Source: Takakia lepidozioides (Eukaryota > Streptophyta > Takakiopsida > Takakiales > Takakiaceae). Taken from it: 64,000 nt of DNA. Both the position numbers and the translations under genes were made by a program. The notes beneath the pieces were generated by a model, which saw only the letters and a list, made by a program, of their open reading frames with translations, was not told the DNA's origin and made no database searches. Positions 54,489-64,000 of this stretch are shown in pieces (position 1 is the first letter of the stretch; each line of letters begins with the position of its first letter). Location: NCBI GenBank assembly GCA_030704615.1, contig CM060732.1:4588001-4652000 (forward strand), given 5' to 3'.

Positions 54489-57400
54489 TCTTCATATAGA
54501 GTTCTGCAATAGTGAGCGAAGAGAACACTTTTTTTGGGGGGGCATTTTTTATTGGTCCAAATTTTGGCGGGGGAGTAGCGGTGGGATGCTTGAAGCCGCA
54601 GAATTGAGCCAAAAACAAAATCGATACGTGCCAGAAACCCCCAATGAAAGGCAGTGCAAACCTATTCAATGGCTTAAAATGAATTTAAATTCAATCAAAT
54701 TGTGGAATGGCTTGAGGGGTGAGCGCGTCTATGGGGAGGCAAATGATTTATTCATCTAATGTGTCTCCACACGTGTTCCAGCACATGGGGGCAAAAGAGG
54801 GGCTTCAACCACATCCGTTCAATGGGTGCAATAGTCGTGCACGCATTGCAAGATTTCTTTTTTCGCATTGAACAAAAACCAGATGACAAGTGAACGCCTC
54901 ATTGGACAATTGAACGAATTTTGATTGATCTTGTATCACACAGGGACGTATCAGAGGGTACATTGAACACACTGGCCTAGTCTCAAAGCGAACGAAAATC
55001 ATTTGGATGGGCAACCATCCGTTGGCCCATTGAACGAATTTCGATTGATCTCATATTACATTGGGGCCTCTTACATGGCACATTGAACATAATGGCCAAG
55101 TCTCAAAGTGAACCAAAATCATTTCGATGGCCAACCATCCGTTGAGCCATCGAATGAATTTCGATTGATCTCGTATAAGTCCGGGACCTGTGAGAGGTGT
55201 CTCGAACGTACTGACAAAGTTTGGAAGCAAACAAAAATGATTTGGATGGGCAACCATCCGTTCACCCGTTGAATGTATTCCGTTGACCCGTTGAATGTAT
55301 TCCGTTGGATCTGCTATTGCTTTGGGACCTGCTGGACTGTGTTTCGCACGCTCACGATTTTTTTTTTTCATTCTGTTTTTGAATGGGGCGTGTAATGTAG
55401 CCATATGCAACGTGCATGCCAAATTTGGGAGCGAACATAATTCATTTGGACCCAAAACCACAGTTTCTTCCCTGTTTTGCACTCCAAACTTGATTTGTGT
55501 TCAACTTCATGCACTCTTCATAAAGAGTTCTGCAATAGTGAGCGAAGAAAACACTTTTTTTGGGGGGGCATCTTTTATTGGTCCAAATTTTGGCGGGGGA
55601 GTAGCGGTGGATGCTTGAAGCCGCAGAACAAAATTGAGCCAAAAAAAAAAATCGATACGTGCCAGAAACCCCCAATGAAAGGCAGTCCAAACCTATTCAA
55701 TGGCTTAACATGAATTTAAATTCAATCAAATTGTGGAATGGCTTGAGGGGTGAGCGCGTCTATGGGGAGGCAAATGATTTATTCGTCTAATGTGTCTCCA
55801 CACGTGTTCCAGCACATGGGGGCAAAAGAGGGGCTTCAACCACATCCGTTCAATGGGTGCAATAGCCGTGCACGCATTGCAGGATTTCTTTTTTCGCATT
55901 GAACAAAAACCAGATGACAAGTGAACGCCTCATTGGTCAATCGAACGAATTTTGATTGATCTCGTATCACACAGGGACGTATCAGAGGGTACATTGAACA
56001 CACTGGCTAGGTCTCAAAGCGAACGAAAATCATCTGGATGGGCAACCATCCGTTGCCCATTGAACGAATTTTGATTGATCTCATATTACTTTGGGGCTTC
56101 TTACATGGCACATTGAACATAGTGGCCAAGTCTCAAAGCGAACCAAAATCATTTCGATGGCCAACCATCCGTTGAGCCATCGAATGAATTTCGATTGATC
56201 TCGTATAAGTCCGGGACCTGTGAGAGGGTGTCTCAAACGTATTGGCAAAGTTTGGAAGCAAACAAAAATGATTTGGATGGGCAACCATCCTTTCGCCCGT
56301 TGAATGTATTCCGTTGGATCTGCTATTGCTTTGGGACCTGTTAGACTGTGTTTCGCGTGCTCACGATTTTTTTTTTTCATTCTGTTTTTGAATGGGGCGT
56401 GTAATGTAGCCATATGCAACATACGTGCCAAATTTGGGAGCGAATATAATTCATTTGGACCCAAAACCACAATTTCTTCCCTGTTTTGCACTCCAAACTT
56501 GATTTGTGTTCAACTTCATGCACTCTTCATAGAGAGTTCTGCAATAGTGAGCGAAGAAAACACTTTTCTTGGGGGGCATTTTTTATTGGTCCAAATTTTG
56601 GCGGGGGAGTAGCGGTGGGATGCTTGAAGCCACAGAACAAAATTGAGCCAAAAACAAAATCAATACGTGCCAGAAAACCCCAATGAAAGGCAGTGCAAAC
56701 CTATTTATTGGCTTAACATGAATTTAAATTCAATCAAATTGTGGAATGGCTTGAGGGGTGAGTGCGTCTATGGGGAGGCAAATGATTTATTCGTCTAATG
56801 TGTCTCCACACCTGTTCCAGCACATGGTGGCAAAAGAGGGGCTTCAACCACATCCATTCAATGGGTGCAATAGTCGTGCACGCATTGCAGGATTTATTTT
56901 TTCGCATTGAACAAAAACCAGATGACAAGTGAACGCATCATTGGACAATTGAACAAATTTCGATTGATCTCGTATTACACTGGGACGTATTAGAGGGTAC
57001 ATTGAACACACTAGCCTAGTCTCAAAGCGAACGAAAATCATTTGGATGGGCAACCATCCGTTGGCCCATTGAACAAATTTCGATTGATCTCATATTACTC
57101 TGGGGCCTCTTACATGGCACATTGAACATAGTGGCCAAGTCTCAAAGCGAACCAAAATCATTTTGATGGCCAACCATCCGTTGAGCCATCGAATGAATTT
57201 TGATTGATCTCGTATACGTCCGGGACCTGTGAGAGGGTGTCTCAAACGTACTGGCAAAGTTTGGAAGCAAACAAAAATGATTTGGGTGGGCAACCATCCG
57301 TTCACCCGTTGAATGTATTCCGTTGGATCTGCTATTGCTTTGGGACCTGTTGGATCTGCTATTGCTTTGCGTGCTCACGATTTGTTTTTCATTCCGTTTT

Positions 57401-58108
57401 TGAATGAGGCGTGTAATGTAGCCATATGCAACGTGCGTACCAAATTTGGGAGCGAACATAATTCATTTGGACCCAAAACCACAGTTTCTTCCTTGTTTTG
57501 CACTCCAAACTTGATTTGTGTTTAACTTCGTGCACTCTTCATAGAGAGTTTTGCAATAGTGAGCGAAGAGAACACTTTTGGTGGCATTATCGTTTCCTCC
57601 AGTTCGGCGACTATATGCGGGAGGTGGACCCAAAACCACAGTTTCTTCCCTATTTTGCACTCCAAACTTGCTTTGTGTTCTACTTCATGCACTCTTCATA
57701 AAAGAGTTCTGCAATAGTGAGCGAAGAGAACACTTTTTTTTTGGGGCATTTTTTATTGGTCCAAATTTTGGCGGGGGAGTAGCAGTGGGATGCTTGAAGC
57801 CGCAGAACAAAATTGAACCAAAAACAAAATCGATGCGTGCCAGAAACCCCCAACGAAAGGCAGTGCAAACCTATTTATTGGCTTAAGATTAATTTAAATT
57901 CAATTAAGTTCTGGAATGGCTTGAGGGGTGAGCGCGTCGATGGGGAGGCAAATGATTTATTCGTCTATTGTGTCTCCGAACATATGTTGCACACATGTTC
58001 AAGCACATGCGGGCAAAAGATGGGCTTCAACCCATCCGTTCAATGGGTGCAATAGTCGTGCACGCATTGCAGGATTTTTTTTCTCGCAATGAACAAAAAC
58101 CAGATGAA
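54438..58108. repeat. Tandem array, 1.01-kb unit, about 3.6 copies
   Basis: Units starting ACCACAGTTTCTTCCCTG begin at 54438, 55457, 56466, 57478 and 57635 (spacings 1019, 1009, 1012, 157). Each contains GGTCCAAATTTTGGCGGGGG and then three to four copies of a smaller repeat of about 118-124 bp (CGAATTTCGATTGATCTCGT and ATGGGCAACCATCCGTT). The fourth unit lost about 850 bp and carries in their place a patch (57568-57617) encoding WHYRFLQFGDYMREV, which matches a transposase exon end in copy A. The array ends near 58108. Short frames inside it repeat from unit to unit and are not genes. Confidence 0.9.
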
Positions 58109-58700
58109 GGCAATGACGATCTGGAAACTCTTGGGCTTCCACTGCTGGAAGACACATTGTGCGGCAACATGACACACTAGAAGCATTCGTGTCATTTACC
58201 ACTGGGGTAACGACTCATTTTGAGTCGTAAAAGTAAAAAAACCGGGATCGACTGGAAGTTACAAATGACTAGTTTCAATAGACGTGGAAGTTGGGTCGGA
58301 CATCCAATGATTAGAGTGGTAAAGGACGCAGACGCGCAAACAACTGCTTAGCAATTATTGCGATTAATGCTGAAGAACCACGTGGCGTAACCAGGCGGGC
58401 CGCCTGTGTGTCTGACCTTTTGGGCTGAGTTTGACTTTTCCCTCCGGATGAGTGGACCGACTCACCGGAGCGCGATGACACATGGACGCGGACGACGATG
58501 TGGACGCCAACGGGGCGGCGCCACGACGAGTAGCACTGCTGCCACGTGGCCACGGGCCCGGGGCGCCACGTGGTAGTCGACCACATAACTTGCAATGCTA
58601 CATGCCCAGTGGCAACTGCGACTACGGAAGTCGGCGCAACCACTGCTTTACTACTTTAAATGAAGTGCTTGAAATTACTTGAACAATCACTCATAGTGGT
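58109..58700. other. No gene; short hairpin near 58207
   Basis: The right flank of the array. ACGACTCATTTTGAGTCGT near 58208 is a hairpin related to the perfect palindrome ACGACTCCGGAGTCGT at 63433. Both are preceded by an identical ACTAGAAGCATTCGTGTC, about 35 bp before here and about 140 bp before at 63.3 kb. The rest is GC-rich and shows no supported gene. Confidence 0.4.
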
Positions 58701-60029
58701 TCATGCTTTGAAGTTTTGGTGTTTGTAATGAGCCGACTAGTACATATGTATGTAATGCCATACAAGAGAACTAATCATGTCTATAGCTACAACAATACAA
58801 ACATGAGGACTCTTAGTGAGTCTGCACCCACACTCTATCCCTGCTCCTTCAACTATCCATGCCTCTGCACAAATTATGCATATATCATTGCCTTGCTGCT
58901 AGCTGCTGATGATGACAGCCTAGATTTGTTCTTACACCCCAACCCTATTTGGAAAAACAGGCTGAAATGTGTTGAGGAAGATGCCTTCATTAGCAGCACC
59001 TCATTCTATCAATTGTGTTGCCGCTATTGTTTCCACTTGCAACAATTGACCATCTACTCCAGCTGATTTCTTGTAGCTATTGATCCCTCAGCCTAAACCT
59101 GAACATGAATCTGGACCTCTATCCCTGGTCCCTCGGCTATCCCTACCCGTGTACAGATCATGAATACATCCCTCACCCTTCCTGCTAGCAGCTGACAATG
59201 ATAGCGTGAAGTTCTTCTAGAAAACACCCCAACCTCGGACTTAACAGTAGTTCCAATTCTGAATTGCAACTGCTTCTCTCTGTAGTCGAACAAGCACTCA
59301 CCTTTTTGTCTCCATTGTCCCCCCCCTGACTGGGGTCGGAAAGTGTTCATGCCAAAGCTTCTCTTCATCTTGTTATCTGTTTTTGGGTACTTTCCTGCTG
59401 CCACATCAGCAGTAACTTGTCAAAGTCACTCCAAACCACCCCACATCCACCCAACGAGCTAACTTACAGCATTCAATATGTAAATTCAGGCCTGGGTCTG
59501 ATGAGAGGGCAAAATAGGCTGAAATAGGTCGAAGAAGAAGGTGCCCTCACCACATTGTCCTTGAAGTTGTGTCATGACCCATGGAGGATTTGACTGACCA
59601 TGCACCTAAGAGGACCTCTTGTGTGTGCGAGGTGTGTGCTGCTTCCATAGGGAATTGCAGGGAATCTGGAGCTTGAAATCCGGCCGTCTTGGATGAATCT
59701 GGACCCACACTGCTCCCTGCTCCTTCAGCTATCCATGTCTCTGCACAAATCATGCATACATCATTGCCTTGATGCTAGCAGCTGACAATAACATCCTAGA
59801 ATTGTTCCAGCAAACACTTATCACACTAGTTCCTGTGCTGACTTGCGTCTGCTTCCAACAGGCATTCACCTTTTTGCCTGGATTGTTCCAGCATTGACTG
59901 GGGTCGGAACCGTATTCATTCCAGAGCTTCTCCACATCTCTATTATCTGTTTTTCAATACTTTCCTGTCGACCGCATTGGCACTAACATGTCAAAATCAC
60001 TCCAACACCACCATAGTTCCACCAACGAG
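58701..60029 (-). pseudogene. Degenerate duplicated copies of a PPR gene's leader region
   Basis: Blocks of the PPR pseudogene's upstream part recur here in the same orientation. A leader encoding YKKSAGVDGQLL lies near 58975-59065, CAGCTATCCATG...CTGCACAAATCATGCATAC-type segments near 58845, 59135 and 59730, and GACTGGGGTCGGAA near 59325 and 59895. Order and spacing imply at least two old tandem duplications. No intact frame remains. Confidence 0.45.
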
Positions 60030-61077
60030 CTAACTTGTAGAATTCAACATGAAAATGTAGGGACGACTCTGATAGCAGGGGAATTCAGGGTGAAATATGT
60101 TGAAGAAGGTACCTTCATTAGCAGTGGGCCTTGTTCTATCAATTGTGCTGCTGCCATTGCTGTTTCCAGTTGACCTTCTACCCACTCGTAGCTGTTGTGC
60201 TATTGAAGAAGGTGGCCCCCCTTCCCCCATCATTTGATCATAGGTCTCCAAAGCCTCCATACCATGTCCCTGCTGTGCATACCCTGCAAGCATCGCGTTC
60301 CATGACACCACATTTGGTTCAGCCATAGTGTTGAAAACTCCATTCGCATCCTTAATGCACCCACATTTGGCATAGACGTCCACCAGGGGAGTGTTCAGGA
60401 TGACATCTGGTACAATTCCAGCTTTGACGATGTCCATGGACCTCTTTCCCCTTTACCAGAGGTCCTAGGCTTGCACACGCATTGCAAACATGCGCAAGCA
60501 TGATGTGGTTGGGCTTCACCCCTTTGCGCAGCATTTGCTCATAGGTCGCCAAAGCATTCCTACCACACCCATGCTTGGTAAATTTTGCCAACATTATATT
60601 CCACATGATCAAAGATCGCTGAGGCATTCTGTAGAAATCTTGGCGAGCATCCATGATGCTCCCGCACTTAACATACATGTTGACAAGGGTGTTGAGTAGA
60701 AAAAACATTTGGCATGAATCCACTTTGGATAATGTGAGTATGCACCTGATTCCAGCTTCCAGACCTAGAGCCTTTGTCAGTCTGCATGCCTCACAAAGCA
60801 TCTTCACATGCCCTGCAGAAAAGGCATTGTGGACTCCCTCTCTTGATCCTCTTTCAGAAGTTGCGGTCATGGTTGAGGACGTGTCTGATTTTATCAACTG
60901 TGCCGCTGCAGCTGTTGCCTTTAGTTGACCATCTACCCATTTAGGTTTCTTGTAGCAATTGATCCACATGGAATCACAGGTAATCTGGAGCTTGAACTCC
61001 GGCCCTCTTGGATGATTCATCATGGATTCATCTTTGCCCTTGCTGCTAGCAGCTGACAATGACAACCTAGGAAACAC
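60030..61077 (-). pseudogene. PLS-type PPR protein, broken
   Basis: Minus-strand frame 61077-60352 encodes a leader (KKPKWVDGQLKATAAAAQLI) and then PPR motifs: FFLLNTLVNMYVKCGSIMDA, RQDFYRMPQRSLIMWNIMLA, NALATYEQMLRKGVKPNHIM and HVCNACASLGPLVKGKEVHG. A frameshift near 60435 leads to DIVKAGIVPDVILNTPLVDV, YAKCGCIKDANGVFNTMAEP and NVVSWNAMLAGYAQQGHGME in the next frame. PLS-class PPR proteins bind organellar RNA in plants. This one has only about five repeats, no E or DYW domain, and breaks after EQ/GE-rich sequence near 60200, so it is a truncated pseudogene. Confidence 0.75.
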
Positions 61078-61830
61078 CCAATCACACTAGTTCCTATGCT
61101 GAATTGCGTCTGCTACTCTTTGTCATCTAATAGGCATTCAACTTTTTGCCTCGGTTGTTCCACCATTCACTGGGGTCAACAAAGTATTCATTCCACACCT
61201 TCTCCTCATCTCTGTTATGTGTTTTGGATACTTTCCTGCTGCCACATCGACAGTTACTTGTCATAGTCACTCCAAACCACCACAGATCCACCCAACGAGC
61301 TAACGTACAGAATTCAATATGCATCTCAGGGCCGAGTCTGATGAGAGGGCAAAACAGGCTGAAATAGGTCAAAGAAGAAGGTGCCCTCATCACATTGTCC
61401 TTGACAACTCAATATGTAAATTCAGGGCCGAGTCTGATGAGAGGGAAAAACAGGCTGAAATAGGTCGAAGAAGAAGGTGCCCTCACCACATTCTCCAAGG
61501 CCTCCATACCACGCCCCTGCAAGCATCGTGTTCCACGTGATGAAAGATCGTTGAGGCATTCTGTTGAACACTTGGTGAGCATCCATGATGCTCCCGCACA
61601 TAACATACATGTTGACAAGGGTGTTGAGTAGAAAAATATTTGGCGTGCACTTTGGATAATGTGAGTGTGCACCTGCTTTCTAGCTTCAAGGCCTTTCATC
61701 TTGATGCACTTATGCAAGAGACAGACATACGTATCTCAATCTGCTGAAATGCCTCCTTGGTTTAAAGTCAGTAGAGCCTCTTTCAGTCTGTCTGCCTCAC
61801 AAAGCATCTTCACATCCATGCTCATAAAAG
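61078..61830 (-). pseudogene. Second PPR fragment
   Basis: Minus-strand pieces between 61717 and 61409 encode MHKCIKMKGLEARKQVHTHI, then in shifted frames MYVMCGSIMDAHQVFNRMPQ and RSFITWNTMLAGAW. They resemble the start of the PPR protein at 60.0-61.1 kb but include the segment missing there, so this is a partial duplicate. Leader-like blocks (GACTGGGGTCAAC near 61170; GGGCCGAGTCTGATGAGAGG at 61330 and again at 61425) flank it. The double occurrence about 95 bp apart marks a further small tandem duplication. Confidence 0.6.
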
Positions 61831-63356
61831 AGGAGGTGAAATTGAGCCCCGGAGCCAGACCAAAGAAGATTCAGCTCAAGGTAGTCCACAAGATTGCTCT
61901 TGGCAAAATTATGTCTCAAGATGGAAAGGACCGAGTGCCCTTGAATGAAGAGGAGATGCTTGACCTATTGGAGTCCGTCTCGCACGTTTGTAGTCCGAAT
62001 GTGCGGAATCACATCATATCTTGCAAGCAGGAGTTCGGCCGGGGGTCGGACATGCACTCAATCTTGGAGGTGAAACGAAGGATTGGATATGACTACATCC
62101 AAGGTAGCAGGGTTCCAGGGCAAGGCAGAGAATCTGATCGTTGTCACATTTTTAAAATGTCAACGTGTGGGCCTAGGAGTGGAGTTGACTTGGTCACTCG
62201 AATGACAACTGGAAACTTGTCAAATGCTTGGGTGATGTTTGACCACATCAAGCGAATTACAAACCATCAGTGGGTGACCATGGGTGCGCATGTTTATGAC
62301 TATCACTCCAAGATGTTCATGACGATTCCAATCTGCGAGATGAAAGGGGAGGACACACAGTCGGAGATACATCTGTGGGAGGGCATAAGCAGGTGGCAAG
62401 GGCGGGTTTGCCAAAGCCCAATTTCAGGGGAGTCATGGCAGACAATGCTCAGGCCAACTGGGCAGCAGTGCGTCGTGTGTATGGTGAGGACCCCCAATGG
62501 AGGGGAAAGAGAGATCCTGTGGATTCCATTGGATGCAGAGTCTATCTCACTACACTATCAAATTTGTTGCTAGCTCATTCCAAGCTGAACACCGTGTCCT
62601 TTGTACGGTGTGGAAGGATGCACCCACATTTGATGACGCGGAGGTTAAGTTTGCTATCATCGAGGCTTGGTGGAACACGTCAGGTGCAGTGGAGACAACC
62701 AATCTAGGAGCCTTGCACAGCTGGTTGGGGTGGTGGCATTTCCAGTATGGACAGTTCGGACAGTACATGCGGGAGGTATGATTCCAAACTTTTGCTGCAA
62801 TTGTCGTTCTATTACGGACCTTTCCATTTTTCCCTCACCATTGTTTCTGTCCTTGTAGGAGCGGTGCCTGGATTTTGACACGGACATGCCGAACACGAAT
62901 ATGGCAAAATCAGTTCACTCCTCCTGGCGAGCGTCTTATGCCGTACATCTGGTGGACGTAATGACGGCCACAACGGAGGACATCGACAGAGCAATCATGC
63001 AGCAAGCCAGGTACTACAAGTCCCTGAGCGGGAAACAATGGGGCTTTGGGCTGGATAGGGAGGAATTGTTGGTACGAACAGCTTCAAGGTCGAAGAATCC
63101 ACCGAAATGGGCGACAACATTGCGAGAGAAGATCAAAGGGACGCCTCTGCACCGCATAGGTGAACACCTAGAGGGGGACGTCTGTACTTGCCCTGTGAGG
63201 CGGAGGATTGAAGAGGAACCCGGGTGCGAAGAGGATTCCTGGAGATCCGACAAGAACATTCGGACAGCACCTCGAGGTCCCGTCACTAGAAGCATTCGTG
63301 TCTTTTCCGAATCGACTGGGTGTCCGCCAACCACTCCGGAAACCACTTGGCAGTAA
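61831..63356 (+). pseudogene. MULE-type transposase, core region (copy A)
   Basis: The frame encodes LLDLLESVSHVCSPNVRNHI, EVKRRIGYDYIQGSRVPGQG and HIFKMSTCGPRSGVDLVTRM, then MFMTIPICEMKGEDTQSEIH. After a shift near 62400 comes KPNFRGVMADNAQANWAAVR (62428-62465), and after another near 62500 FHWMQSLSHY, AIIEAWWNTSGAVE and GWWHFQYGQFGQYMREV. An intron (62775 to about 62858) precedes LDFDTDMPNTNMAKSVHSSW and the C-terminal linker. The blocks fit a MULE-like DDE transposase common in moss and other streptophyte repeats. The first catalytic position reads CEM where CDM is usual. The N-terminal zinc domain (as in copy 0) and the SWIM finger (as in copies B and C) are absent. Confidence 0.65.
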
Positions 63357-63719
63357 GCGGGACTACTGGAGAGTTGAAACGGACAATGTGGGCCCACGGG
63401 GGCATTTCAGACGGCGGGCAGAAGTGGGGTCAACGACTCCGGAGTCGTAGCAAAAATCCAGGCTATTTAATTAATTACGTAAATACATAAAATTTGAAAA
63501 AACGGAACTTACAAGTGGTTCTAATTACTGCACATGCGACTAGAAATTAGGGTTCATAATTCGATTAATGGAATAAAGATATTTCTTCATTAAAGTGAAT
63601 ATGTAGTCGACTCAACGACTCCATGAACCACTGCGCATTGATTGCACCCGTGATTAGGGGCCACATTTGCTGACGTGTGTTTCACAAGAACAGGCAAACA
63701 AAATCTGGCCTTGGGGGCT
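63357..63719. other. No gene; perfect 16-bp palindrome
   Basis: ACGACTCCGGAGTCGT at 63433-63448 is a perfect palindrome in the 3' flank of transposase copy A. The rest is AT-rich without supported features. Confidence 0.5.
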
Positions 63720-63935
63720 TGCATATTTAAATATGTACTGCCTCCACTTGGAAGTGACATGGAAGATCCATGGTGACATCGTGAAAGCTGGAATTGTAGG
63801 GTTTGTCATTCTGAACACCGCCCTGGTGGACATGTATGCCGAATGGGGGAGCATTGAAGATGCGAAGGTAGTGTTCGATTGTGGCTCAACGAGATGTGGT
63901 GTCGTGGAGTGCGATGATCCCATTAGCAGCAAGGC
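63720..63935 (+). pseudogene. PPR fragment in opposite orientation
   Basis: The plus strand encodes GDIVKAGIVGFVILNTALVD and MYAEWGSIEDAKVVFDCGST. It corresponds to the DIVKAGIVPDVILNTPLVDV block of the 60-kb PPR pseudogene, but inverted relative to it. The segment 63945-64000 continues with the reverse complement of the repeated CTGCACAAATCATGCATAC leader block. The MULE copy A is thus flanked by PPR sequence in opposite orientations. Confidence 0.6.
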
Positions 63936-64000
63936 AAGGATGTATGCATGATTTGTGCAGAGGTAGTGATAGCTGAAGGAGTAGGATAGAGTGTGGGTCC

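Noticed and set aside
54438-58055. Repeated small reading frames in the 1-kb array
   Set aside because: Each recurs once per unit in the same place, has no known motif and varies in length with indels. They are passive consequences of the repeat.
63433-63448. Helitron 3' end
   Set aside because: A hairpin is present, but it is not followed at the expected short distance by CTRR, and no rolling-circle replication or helicase motif is seen in the window.

Overview
This window looks like nuclear DNA from a streptophyte (green plant lineage). The evidence is GT-AG introns of about 80-370 bp, PLS-type pentatricopeptide-repeat (PPR) sequence, plant-type Ty3/gypsy, MULE, CACTA-like and LINE remains, and one plant-specific SMP-C2 lipid-transfer gene of the NTMC2 type 5 class. 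A seed-free plant or a charophycean alga fits best, but the species cannot be fixed from the sequence alone. Nothing indicates bacterial or organellar DNA. Almost everything except one host gene is broken mobile DNA.

Layout: 0.05-1.5 kb holds the N-terminal part of a MULE-type transposase (minus strand). 2.8-3.5 kb is a tandem array of hairpins. 3.7-8.4 kb is a chromodomain gypsy element (A) in one frame with five stop codons. 8.4-12.1 kb is a multi-exon methyltransferase-like gene (family M, copy 1, plus strand). 13.0-13.75 kb is a gypsy piece (C) interrupted by a palindrome cluster (13.75-14.54 kb). 14.8-16.4 kb has two decayed copies of an unknown gene (family X). 16.4-17.5 kb is a CCHC-knuckle plus C5-cytosine-methyltransferase fragment. 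18-20 kb has LINE and SINE debris. 21.6-25.0 kb is the SMP-C2 gene, three exons, intact. 28-35 kb is a second gypsy element (B). 35.3-41.5 kb is the fullest family-M gene (copy 2, minus strand), with a 146-bp inverted-repeat array in one intron. 41.9-42.3 kb is a palindrome array with an exact 53-bp period. 44.9-45.8 kb is an M-X chimera. 47.3-50.5 kb is a CACTA-like end followed by a Lys/Glu-rich broken gene. 51.3-54.5 kb has two more MULE pieces carrying SWIM zinc fingers. 54.4-58.1 kb is a tandem array with a 1-kb unit. 58.7-64 kb has degenerate PPR sequence around another MULE transposase copy.

The most interesting content is family M. It appears to combine an N-terminal Cys/His domain (shared with the MULE-type transposase), a ParB/sulfiredoxin-like domain and a permuted, beta-class-like DNA methyltransferase domain, split over about ten exons. 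Three damaged copies are present, and several of their introns carry short palindromes (AAATGCGG-YR-CCGCATTT). The same palindromes form arrays elsewhere whose spacings are close to whole helical turns. A C5-methyltransferase fragment is also present. I infer that mobile elements here carry their own DNA-modification genes and that the palindromes may be binding or modification sites. That link is a hypothesis. The motifs, copy relationships and spacings can be read directly from the sequence.
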